Position numbers and translations under genes: made by a program. Under the pieces are notes generated by a model. The model did no database searches. It was not told where the DNA came from and saw nothing but the letters and a program-made list of their open reading frames with translations. Below are positions 7,758 through 15,126 of a stretch of DNA of 49,760 bases, piece by piece (the first letter of the stretch is position 1; each line of letters begins with the position of its first letter). The stretch is from Bifidobacterium breve (lineage in GTDB: Bacteria > Myxococcota_A > UBA796 > SXON01), in the NCBI GenBank assembly GCA_943328795.2, contig CALQBK020000012.1, positions 1 through 49,760 of the forward strand, read 5' to 3'.

Positions 7758-9356
7758 GTGATCGGCGACATCATTGGGCAGTACGAGGTGCTCCGCACGC
7801 TTGGCGAGGGCGGGATCGCGCGGGTGTACCTGGTCAAGCATCGGAAGCTGGGGACGCGCCACGCGCTGAAGATCCTGCACTACCGGTCGGACGTGATGGC
7901 GAAGCGCCTCCTGCAGGAGGGCCGGATCCAGGCGCAGCTGCGGCACCCGAACATCGTGGCGGTGACCGACGTGATCGAGGCGGACGGCCAGGTCGGCTTG
8001 CTGATGGAGTACGTCGACGGCGCGACGTTGGGCGACGTGCTGGCGGACGGGGTGCCGATGGCGCCGAAGGACGCGCTCCCGCTCTTCGCGCAGCTGCTCG
8101 CGGGCGTGGGCGCGGCGCACCGCCAGGGGGTGCTGCACCGGGACCTGAAGCCCGGGAACGTGCTCTTACACACCGAGGGGGACCGCCTGGTCGCGAAGAT
8201 CGCGGACTTCGGCATCGCCAAGGTCGCGGCCGACGTCGCGGGCGGGGTCGGGGGCGCGGAGCGGCTGACGCGCACGGGAATGTCGATGGGCACGCCAGGG
8301 TACATGGCGCCCGAGCAGCTGGTGGACGCCGCGAGGGCGGACAACCGCGCCGACGTGTTCGCCCTGGGCGTGATCCTCTATGAGATGCTGTCGGGGCGGA
8401 GCCCGTTCCTGCGGGACGACATGGTGACCACGATGACCGCGACCAGCCGGGGTGAGCACGCGAGGCTCGACACGCTCGCGCCGTCCTTGCCGGCGGGGCT
8501 GGTCGCCGCTGTCGAGCGCGCGCTCTCGGTCCGGCCCGCCGACCGCTTCGCGAGCTGCGAGGACTTTGGCGCGGCGCTGACCGCCGACGTGCCGGATCAG
8601 CCCGTCGCGAAGGCCGCCACGGGGCCGAACCCTACGCTCGTCGCGTCGCCGTTGGGCGCGCTGGACGCACTGGACGCGGAAGACGCGGCGCCAAGCCCGC
8701 GGGGCCGCGTGGTGGCTGTCGCGAGGCCGGCGCGCCCGCTCGCGTTCGCGAAGAAGCCCTGGTACGCGTTCATCCCCGCGCTCGGGCCGTTTTTCTGGGC
8801 GCTGGAGCGGGGATTGATCGCGGTGGTGGCGCCGCTCGGCGCTGTCGGGATGGCCATCGTGACGGGCGTGCGGGTCGGGCTCGCGCCGACGTTGCTGCTC
8901 GTGGGGGTGACCACCGCGGGGCTGTGGCACGTCACGGGGCAGCTCGCCGAGGCCGAGCGCCAAGTCGCGGAGGCGAAGGCAGAGGTCGACGCGCTGCTCG
9001 GGGACCAGGCGGACCTGTTCTCCCAGTTCGCCGTGGCGTTCCCGGCGTCCGAGGCCACCGCGCGGCTCCGCGGGGCCTTCGACGCGTCCGAGGGGCTCGA
9101 CGCGCGGATCGTCGCCGGGCGTGCGCTGCTGCGGCAGATGGAGCTCGAGGCGGCCAGCACGCCCGCGCCGGAGGACCGCGCGAAGGACCTCGCCCGGCAG
9201 CAGCTGCAGCGCGACATGCTGCGACTGCGGCGTCAGCTCGACGCGCAGGCCCAAGCCGAGGCCGACGCAGACACGCTCCGGCAAACGCCGCTCGCCCGTG
9301 CGGCGGCCACCCTGGGGCTCGCTGAGCGCCCCGCGACGCCCGCCGTGACCCCTTGA
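7758..9356 (+). CDS. Transmembrane Ser/Thr protein kinase (PknB-like, Hanks type)
   Basis: 532 aa from GTG 7758 (GTG 7743 would add five residues). Kinase elements: Gly loop GEGGIARVYLV (16-26), ATP-anchoring Lys38 in HALKIL, HRD at 127-129 (VLHRDLKPGNVLL), DFG at 150-152, and APE in GTPGYMAPEQ. All catalytic residues are intact. After a linker of about 50 residues, a hydrophobic region near 340-395 holds two or three TM segments. An Ala/Glu-rich coiled coil and a helical extracytoplasmic tail follow, with no PASTA repeats. The tail could sense or scaffold. It overlaps the following radical SAM gene by TTGA, so the two proteins are made together. Confidence 0.93.
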   Translation: MIGDIIGQYEVLRTLGEGGIARVYLVKHRKLGTRHALKILHYRSDVMAKRLLQEGRIQAQLRHPNIVAVTDVIEADGQVGLLMEYVDGATLGDVLADGVPMAPKDALPLFAQLLAGVGAAHRQGVLHRDLKPGNVLLHTEGDRLVAKIADFGIAKVAADVAGGVGGAERLTRTGMSMGTPGYMAPEQLVDAARADNRADVFALGVILYEMLSGRSPFLRDDMVTTMTATSRGEHARLDTLAPSLPAGLVAAVERALSVRPADRFASCEDFGAALTADVPDQPVAKAATGPNPTLVASPLGALDALDAEDAAPSPRGRVVAVARPARPLAFAKKPWYAFIPALGPFFWALERGLIAVVAPLGAVGMAIVTGVRVGLAPTLLLVGVTTAGLWHVTGQLAEAERQVAEAKAEVDALLGDQADLFSQFAVAFPASEATARLRGAFDASEGLDARIVAGRALLRQMELEAASTPAPEDRAKDLARQQLQRDMLRLRRQLDAQAQAEADADTLRQTPLARAAATLGLAERPATPAVTP

Positions 9357-10228
9357 CCCACGTCGGCAAGGTCTACCGCCCGCCGTCCGAGGCGCACAGC
9401 TACCTGCTGCAAGCCACGATCGGCTGCAGCTGGAACCGGTGCACGTACTGCGACATGTACCGGGACAAGCCCGTGTTCCGCGTGCGCCCGCTCGTGGAGA
9501 CCCTGCGCGAGATCGAGGAGAGCGGCCGGCGGTACGGCGCGCGGGTGGACAAGGTCTTCGTGATGGACGGCGACGCGCTGGTGTTGCCGACCGAGCACTG
9601 GCTCGAGCTGCTGGGGGCACTGCGCGCGGCCTTCCCTGGCTTGCGCCGGGTGAGCTGCTACGCGATGGCGGGGAACGTGATCGAGAAGGGGCCGGCCGAC
9701 CTCGCGCGGCTCCGCGCGGCGGGTCTACAGCTGCTGTACATGGGCCCCGAGTCGGGCGACCCGGCGACGTTGAAGCGCATCGCGAAGGAGGGGACCTTCG
9801 AGGAGCACGTGGAGGCCGCGGTCCTCGCGCGGGCGGCGGGGCTGGAGCTCTCGGCGATCTTCCTGCTCGGGGCGGGAGGCGTCGAGCGCAGCGAGGCGCA
9901 CGCGCGCGCTTCCGGGAGGCTCGCGACGGCGATGGACCCGCGCTGGCTCTCGGCGCTCACCCTCACCGTGGTGCCGGGCACCCCGATCGCGCGGCTCGAG
10001 GAGCGCGGCCGCTTCGTGTTGCCCGACGTGCCCGGCCTACTCCAAGAGCTGCGCTGGTTCCTCGACGAGGCCCACCCGACGGCCGCGACGTTCCGGACGA
10101 ACCACGCGTCGAACTACTTGCCGCTCGCCGGCGAGCTCCCCCGCGATCACGAGCGCTTGTGCGGGGTGCTGGACGCAGCACTCCAAGGCCGAGTCCCGCT
10201 CCGCCCGGAGTGGCGCCGGGGGCTGTGA
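9353..10228 (+). CDS. Radical SAM protein (Elp3/MiaB-like core, COG1032-type)
   Basis: 291 aa. The start is TTG 9353, whose last bases are the kinase TGA; no other start fits. The iron-sulfur motif is IGCSWNRCTYCDMY (Cys25, Cys30, Cys33). This is CX4CX2C rather than the textbook CX3CX2C, but I recall the same spacing in related stand-alone proteins with GCS.N.CTFC. MGPESGDP is the usual GES-like SAM-binding strand. The C-terminus FRTNHASNYLPLAGELPRD is typical of this family. It has no accessory B12 or TRAM domain. The reaction is unknown; translational coupling with a kinase is the only context clue. Confidence 0.88.
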   Translation: MTHVGKVYRPPSEAHSYLLQATIGCSWNRCTYCDMYRDKPVFRVRPLVETLREIEESGRRYGARVDKVFVMDGDALVLPTEHWLELLGALRAAFPGLRRVSCYAMAGNVIEKGPADLARLRAAGLQLLYMGPESGDPATLKRIAKEGTFEEHVEAAVLARAAGLELSAIFLLGAGGVERSEAHARASGRLATAMDPRWLSALTLTVVPGTPIARLEERGRFVLPDVPGLLQELRWFLDEAHPTAATFRTNHASNYLPLAGELPRDHERLCGVLDAALQGRVPLRPEWRRGL

Positions 10229-10283
10229 CGCCCGTCTGAGCAGAAACGACCCACCCGACTCGGCTCAGTGATACCGCCCGGCG

Positions 10284-11615
10284 ATGTTGCCCTTCGACAC
10301 CGGCGCGGTCGCGCTGGCTCGCGCCATCCGCTCCCGCTCGACCAGCAGCGAGGAGGCCGTCCGCCTCTCCTTGTCTCGCATCGCGAGCCACGACCCCGAG
10401 CTCGGGGCGTTCGTACAGACGTTCGGCGAGTCGGCCATCCAAGTCGCGAAGAAGAAGGACGCGCGGATGACCGACGCGCCGTTTCACGGCGTGCCGATCG
10501 CGATCAAGGACCTGAACTTCGTGCGGTTCCGCACCACCCGCTTCGGGTCGAAGGCCCTGCCCGCGATCTGGTCCCCGGTGGACGACGTCACCGTCTCCCG
10601 CCTGCGCGCCGCGGGGTTCGTGTTTGTCGGCAAGACCGCCACGTCCGAGCTCGGCGTGGTGCCGATCACCGAGCCCGTCGGCCAACCGCCGACCCGCAAC
10701 CCCTGGGACCCGAGCCGCACCCCCGGCGGCTCCAGCGGCGGCGCGGCTTCCGCGTTGGCGGCGGGCCTGCTGCCGGTCGCGCACGGCAGCGACGGGGGCG
10801 GCTCGATCCGCATCCCCGCGTCGTTCTGCGGGCTCGTCGGGCTCAAGGCCGGCCGGGGGCGCGTGCCGAACCACCTCGGCTTGCGGGATCCCCACGTGAT
10901 CTACACCTGCGGCGCGTTGACCCGCACTGTGGAGGACGCCGCCGCGATGATCGCCGTCCAGGGCAGCGCGCTCGAGCCCGCGAAGGCCGGCCCGCTGCGG
11001 GTGCGTCTCGTGCTCGACGTGCCGATGGTCGAGACCAACCCCCACGTGCGCGCCGCCGTGCTCGACGCCGCCCGGCTGCTCGCCGGCGAAGGTCACCAGG
11101 TCGAGGAGTCGGCCGCCCCCCACGGCGACGTCGACGACTTCTTGCCGATCTGGCAGCACCTGTTCGGGCAGATCGCGCTCGTCAAGTGGCACCGCGCGGA
11201 GCCGGTCACGCGCTGGCTCGGTGAGGCTGGGAGGGGCATCGACGTGGCGGCGGTGCGCAAGCGCCAGGCCGAGCTCACGCAGCGCTGGGCCGGCTGGCTG
11301 GACGGCTGCGACGTGCTGCTGACGCCCACCGTCTCGGTCCCCCCGCCCAAGGTCGGGAGCTTCGCGACGGAGGATGGGGAGGCGATGTTCCGGGCGGTGG
11401 CCGCGCTCGGGGTGTGGACGGCGCCGTTCAACGTCACGGGGCAGCCGGCGTTGACCGTGCCCGTCGGGCTCGATCCGGACCTCGGGACGCCGATCGGCGC
11501 GCAGCTCGCCGGGCCGATGGGGAGCGAAGCGACGCTGTTGGCGCTCGCGGGCCGGCTCGAGGCTGGCCTCGCGCCGACCCAGCGCCCGCGGGTGTGGGCG
11601 GGCTCGGCTAGTTAA
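10284..11615 (+). CDS. Amidase signature family enzyme
   Basis: 443 aa from ATG 10284. Carries the full Ser-cisSer-Lys triad of amidase-signature hydrolases: Lys75 in GVPIAIKDLNF, the cis-Ser150 in TPGGSSGGAASA, and nucleophile Ser174 in SDGGGSIRIPASFCG. The C-terminal part (FNVTGQPALTVPVG...IGAQLAGP) is also typical. Likely cytosolic hydrolysis of a small amide; it is shorter than the GatA norm and no gatB or gatC is adjacent, so transamidation is unlikely. Its TAA shares the palindrome TTAA with the stop of the convergent gene. Confidence 0.93.
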   Translation: MLPFDTGAVALARAIRSRSTSSEEAVRLSLSRIASHDPELGAFVQTFGESAIQVAKKKDARMTDAPFHGVPIAIKDLNFVRFRTTRFGSKALPAIWSPVDDVTVSRLRAAGFVFVGKTATSELGVVPITEPVGQPPTRNPWDPSRTPGGSSGGAASALAAGLLPVAHGSDGGGSIRIPASFCGLVGLKAGRGRVPNHLGLRDPHVIYTCGALTRTVEDAAAMIAVQGSALEPAKAGPLRVRLVLDVPMVETNPHVRAAVLDAARLLAGEGHQVEESAAPHGDVDDFLPIWQHLFGQIALVKWHRAEPVTRWLGEAGRGIDVAAVRKRQAELTQRWAGWLDGCDVLLTPTVSVPPPKVGSFATEDGEAMFRAVAALGVWTAPFNVTGQPALTVPVGLDPDLGTPIGAQLAGPMGSEATLLALAGRLEAGLAPTQRPRVWAGSAS

Positions 11616-12673
11616 AATGTCCCCGGGGGCACGTGCATCACGAACGTCGTCGGGGCGTAGTCGGCGTCGAGCGCGCGGCCCAGGATGACCGTGCCGTCGT
11701 CTGAGACGGCCATCACGTTGTCGAGCCAGTACCCGTCGTCGATCACGACCCCGGCGGCGACCGCCAGCTCTTGCAGCGACCGCATGCCGTCCTCGCGGGT
11801 CCAGGCGAACGCCGTCGGCACGGTGAAGAACTCGCTGCCGACCGCCCCAAACGCCGTCGAGCCGTCCGCAGACAGCGCGTTCGGGTAGACGGTGTCGGTC
11901 GGGAGCGCGTTCTCGAGCCGGCCCATCGGGACGAGCCCCTCGGCCTCGGTCCATGCGAAGCCGTCGTACCCCTGGACGATCCCGAGGGTCGCGCCGGTGT
12001 AGTCGATGGACAGCACCTCCCCCGGCGCGTCGCGGTTGTCCGGGTCGAGCAGCTCGCCGGTGCCGTCCGCGGCCCAGCGCGTCGGCGAGCGATCGATGCT
12101 GCCGTACTCTGCGAACCCGGCGGCGATCGCCCCGTCGCCGGAGACCACCGTCGCGCGGTTCGTCGGCGCTGACGAGCCCGACGACTCGCCGAGCGTAGCG
12201 AGGAGCTGCACGCCGGACGACGTCGACCGGAAGGCCGCGGGCGCGCACCCGTCCCAGAGGAGCCCCACGGCGACCGCGCCGTCGTCGCTGACGTCGAACG
12301 CGCCGCCGTTGTCGCTGTCGCAGCCCGCGTCGAACGGGGAGGGGATGACCTCCCAGCCGCCGTCGGCGCTCCACGTCGCGGCTTCGACGGGGATCGCGTA
12401 CAGCGCGGCGATCTGCAGGTCCGCGGAGACCGCCGTCCCCATGTCCTTCCCCGCGTCGCCCAGCGTCGTCTGCACGGTCACGACGCCCGTCGCGGTGTCA
12501 ATGAACGAGAGCTCGCCGTCGAACAAGGTCATCGACTGCACCAGCGCGGTCGCGCCGTCCGGCGTGAGGTCGACGCCGCTCACGCCGTCGAACCACTGGA
12601 TGCTCGGGGACACGGGCGTGTCGCTGGTGTCCCCGGTCTCGCCGGTCTCGCTCGTGTCGCTGGTGTCACCCAA
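11612..12673 (-). CDS. HAF-repeat-type beta-propeller protein lacking a signal peptide
   Basis: 353 aa from TTG 12673. The body is a repeated pattern of about 45-60 residues with VSDDGAVAVG, VVSGDGAIAAG, LSADGSTAFG and VSDDGTVILG turns, each followed by a strand with W or F (AFRST, TRWAADG, AFAWTREDG). This is the HAF/autotransporter-like propeller pattern of extracellular proteins. The N-terminus is already the Asp/Thr/Ser/Glu/Gly linker that in this genome always follows a lipoprotein Cys, but no signal peptide or Cys precedes it. The frame stays open up to TAG at 12806, inside the TetR gene, with no hydrophobic stretch. The 5' end is probably lost or misassembled. Confidence 0.75.
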   Translation of the reverse strand: MGDTSDTSETGETGDTSDTPVSPSIQWFDGVSGVDLTPDGATALVQSMTLFDGELSFIDTATGVVTVQTTLGDAGKDMGTAVSADLQIAALYAIPVEAATWSADGGWEVIPSPFDAGCDSDNGGAFDVSDDGAVAVGLLWDGCAPAAFRSTSSGVQLLATLGESSGSSAPTNRATVVSGDGAIAAGFAEYGSIDRSPTRWAADGTGELLDPDNRDAPGEVLSIDYTGATLGIVQGYDGFAWTEAEGLVPMGRLENALPTDTVYPNALSADGSTAFGAVGSEFFTVPTAFAWTREDGMRSLQELAVAAGVVIDDGYWLDNVMAVSDDGTVILGRALDADYAPTTFVMHVPPGTF

Positions 12674-12701
12674 GTCGGTGTCCCGCGCGGTGTCTCGCCC
12701 C

Positions 12702-13301
12702 GTGGCGGATCTCCCTGGCCCCCAGCCTCCTCGTCGCCGCCGGGATCCTGCCCGCGCTCGGCAAGCGGTGCTCGACGCTGCGCTGAAGCGGTTCTCCGCG
12801 AAGGGCTACGCGGGCACGCGGCTCGCCGACGTCGCGCGTGACGCAGGCTGCAGCGAAGCGCTCGTGTACTTCCACTTCAAGAACAAGTCGGAGCTGTTCC
12901 GCGAGGTCGTCTCGCGGATCGACGCAGACGCGCGCTGGTTCGAGCCGGGCGACACGCCGGCGGCGTTCGTCGAGCACGTGCGGGAGGGGGAGCTGCGCTA
13001 CCACAACGACGCGCGCTGGCGCGCGCTCGACCACGTGTGGGGCGAGGCGCTCGGCGGCGACAGCGAGCTGCTCGACCTCATCCGCCCGCAGCTCCGCGGG
13101 GCGGTCGAGGCGCTCGAGGACCTGCTCGTCCGGATCGACCCCGCGCAGGCGGAGACCCGGCGAAAGCACGCGCTCCTCCTCCTGGCTGTCTCGTACGGCA
13201 CCCGGGTGCTGCGCCGCTACGACCCGGGCGCGGTCTCCCCCGAGGAGGCCGCCGACCTGATGGCGTTTGCGGCGGAGGCGGTCGTCGGGCGGGCGGGGTG
13301 A
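12702..13301 (+). CDS. TetR/AcrR family transcriptional regulator
   Basis: 199 aa from GTG 12702; GTG 12690 and 12678 are also in frame. The N-terminal HTH is clear: ALKRFSAKGYAGTRLADVA then a turn and recognition helix CSEALVYFHFKNKSELF. The C-terminal helical domain binds an effector. It is the only intact regulator in the window. It is divergent from and nearly touches the HAF-type gene, so the two may share control. A near-palindromic operator could not be picked out in the crowded start region. Confidence 0.9.
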   Translation: MADLPGPQPPRRRRDPARARQAVLDAALKRFSAKGYAGTRLADVARDAGCSEALVYFHFKNKSELFREVVSRIDADARWFEPGDTPAAFVEHVREGELRYHNDARWRALDHVWGEALGGDSELLDLIRPQLRGAVEALEDLLVRIDPAQAETRRKHALLLLAVSYGTRVLRRYDPGAVSPEEAADLMAFAAEAVVGRAG

Positions 13302-13335
13302 CCGGGCGGGGCCGGCGGGCCGGTAGCCGTCCCCG

Positions 13336-15051
13336 TCAGCCCTGGCACGCTTGCGGGTCGTCGGCGTGGGTCCGGAGGCAGTCGTCGATCCACGCGTGAC
13401 GCGCCTCGAGCCAGCTCCGCAGCGCCTCGATCTCGCCCTCGAAGCTGCCCGTCGTCGGGCCGTACGCCGACCACTTCGCGTAGTTGCGTGGCGCGGCCTC
13501 CGCCAGCTCCGCCTCCATCTCGTCGAGCACCGACCCGACGTGGGCGTCGCTCAGCGTGTCGTCCAGCACCTCGGCGAACCGCGCGAAGTACGCCGCGGTG
13601 AACTCGGGGTCGTCGAACAGCGCGAGGTACCAGCCGTACTCGAACATGTCCGTGGTGTCAGTGGTCACGTTCGTAGCGTCCCACCACGTCGGGTCCAGCG
13701 CGCGGCCATCGTCGGTGCACCCCATCGCGCGGTCGAAGTCCCAGATCGGCCCGGCGACGATCGGCCCCCCGCGCTCCTTGTACATGTACGCGGAGAGCCG
13801 GAGCGCGTCCGGGTTCTTCGCGTAGTTGTTCAGGATGTGGTTGTCGATCCACGCGTCCTGGTCAATCCGATCTCGGTAGTGCACGCCCTCGTAGGTGTGG
13901 TCCGCCGCGGCCATCGCGTTCGCCATGTCGTCCACGGCGTCACGCAGGTAGAACGACTGCTCGCGCGCGATCTCCTGCTCCTTCGGGTCCACGTTCACCA
14001 GCGGGTCTGAGAACGAGAACGCGCCGCCGCCCTCTCCCCCGAAGAAGCCCGACTCGTCGTCGCCCACCCGGTCGCGCTTGAACAGGTACCCGCCGGTCAC
14101 CTCGGGCTCGGCGACGTCGGTGGACGTGAGCTTGTCGATCGCCACGCGGTCGGGCGAGATCGTGATCTTCTCCATCAGCACGTACACGCCCTGGTACTCG
14201 GCGGCGCCTACGGGTTTGCCCCGGCCGACGGAGTAGACCTCCACGAACCGGGTCCGCGGGGCGTAGCGGCCGAGGTCATTGCTCAGGCGGAACATCAGCG
14301 CGTTGCGGACCAGCGCTCGGTCGAAGTCCAACGGCGCGTACAGCACCCAGTCGGACTCGGCGGGCATGTCCAGGAGGGGCTCGTTGTCGTCGTCGTCGCT
14401 GTAGGTCTCGCGCAGCTCGAGCGCGTACGAGTGCTTGAGGTCGTACGCGGTGCTGGAGCCGCGCTCCTTGATCGCCGCGCGGTTGGACGTGGTCGCGGCG
14501 CCGAGCAGGTGCGCCCGGCCGTCGTCACCGACGTCGTGGACCTGCAGCGACACCGGCAGGTAGTCCGACGCGGCGTCGTCGAGGTTGTCCGGCGCGTAGA
14601 GCACCACGAGCGGGATGTTGGAGGTGAAGTCCGAGACGTCCGTGTCCAGCCGCACGTAGCTGCGGGCGTGGAACGACTCCCCGCCGGCGCTGTCCCGGAC
14701 CAGCACGCGGAGCTCGGTGCCGGCACGGATGTCGATAGGCGCGGTGTAGGCGGTGGACGAGTCCGAGGGCAACGAGCCGTCGGTCGTGTACCAGGCCAAC
14801 GCGTCGGCTTGCACGTCGAGGGTGACCTGGAACGGGTCGATGAACGTCCCGCCGCCGGGCGTGAAGAACGGCGTGGAGGTCGCTCCGGTGTCCCCGCTCT
14901 CCCCGCTGTCCACGGTGTCCACCGTGTCCGTCTCCCCGGGCACCGAGTCCAACGGCTCGGAGTCATCGGCGGGAGAGGAGTCCTGCGGCGTGGAGTCGTC
15001 GCCAAGCGGGACGTCGTGGGTGCAGCCGAGGAGGAGGGGGAGCAGCAGCAT
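13336..15051 (-). CDS. CotH-like lipoprotein with N-terminal chitobiase-type domain
   Basis: 571 aa from ATG 15051. MLLLPLLLGC is a minimal lipoprotein signal (Cys10), followed by a linker of about 55 residues rich in Asp/Ser/Thr. Next is a domain like the chitobiase/hexosaminidase C-terminal module (TPGGGTFIDPFQVTLD, YTTDGSLPSDSS). Then the CotH core: IKERGSSTAYDLKHSYALEL, LDFDRALVRNALMFRLSNDLG, YQGVYVLMEKI, and WIDNHILNNYAKNPDAL with PIWDFDRAMG. CotH proteins are atypical protein kinases in Bacillus spores; in lipoproteins of this kind the substrate is unknown. A second CotH-like gene lies at 24151. Confidence 0.88.
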   Translation of the reverse strand: MLLLPLLLGCTHDVPLGDDSTPQDSSPADDSEPLDSVPGETDTVDTVDSGESGDTGATSTPFFTPGGGTFIDPFQVTLDVQADALAWYTTDGSLPSDSSTAYTAPIDIRAGTELRVLVRDSAGGESFHARSYVRLDTDVSDFTSNIPLVVLYAPDNLDDAASDYLPVSLQVHDVGDDGRAHLLGAATTSNRAAIKERGSSTAYDLKHSYALELRETYSDDDDNEPLLDMPAESDWVLYAPLDFDRALVRNALMFRLSNDLGRYAPRTRFVEVYSVGRGKPVGAAEYQGVYVLMEKITISPDRVAIDKLTSTDVAEPEVTGGYLFKRDRVGDDESGFFGGEGGGAFSFSDPLVNVDPKEQEIAREQSFYLRDAVDDMANAMAAADHTYEGVHYRDRIDQDAWIDNHILNNYAKNPDALRLSAYMYKERGGPIVAGPIWDFDRAMGCTDDGRALDPTWWDATNVTTDTTDMFEYGWYLALFDDPEFTAAYFARFAEVLDDTLSDAHVGSVLDEMEAELAEAAPRNYAKWSAYGPTTGSFEGEIEALRSWLEARHAWIDDCLRTHADDPQACQG

Positions 15052-15057
15052 CGGGGG

Positions 15058-15086
15058 CTCGTATCCGCGCGGGCCGCCGATGCCGA
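15058..15086 (-). promoter_or_regulatory. Putative leaderless promoter of the CotH-like gene
   Basis: On the minus strand TCGGCA (15086-15081), 17 bp, then TACGAG (15063-15058) gives +1 at 15051, the A of the ATG. The hexamers match consensus only 4/6 and 3/6, so this is weak by itself. The -35 lies inside a copy of the recurring intergenic motif. Confidence 0.25.
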
Positions 15087-15115
15087 GGCTCCGCACGCCG
15101 ATGCCGACGCTCGGC
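15073..15115 (-). repeat. Two tandem copies of the intergenic 19-bp motif
   Basis: Minus strand 15115-15097 reads GCCGAGCGTCGGCATCGGC exactly. A second, diverged copy follows at 15092-15073 (AGCCTCGGCATCGGCGGC). The motif holds the inverted repeat GCCGA-GCG-TCGGC. Exact or one-mismatch copies sit at 37169 and 44970, always in intergenic DNA upstream of a surface-protein gene. Confidence 0.7.
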
Positions 15116-15126
15116 GCACCTCGGGC

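Noticed and set aside
4368..8138. A 1256-codon antisense frame across the lipoprotein, GH9, PEBP and kinase genes
   Set aside because: Spans four well-supported genes and shows no domain motif; GC-bias artefact.
12006..12701. Upstream extension of the TetR frame
   Set aside because: It is antisense to the HAF-type protein and low in complexity; the HTH domain starts soon after GTG 12702, so the extension is not needed.
13302..13335. GC-rich inverted repeat between TetR and the CotH-like gene as a terminator
   Set aside because: Short, imperfect and without a T-run; in DNA this GC-rich such hairpins are expected by chance.
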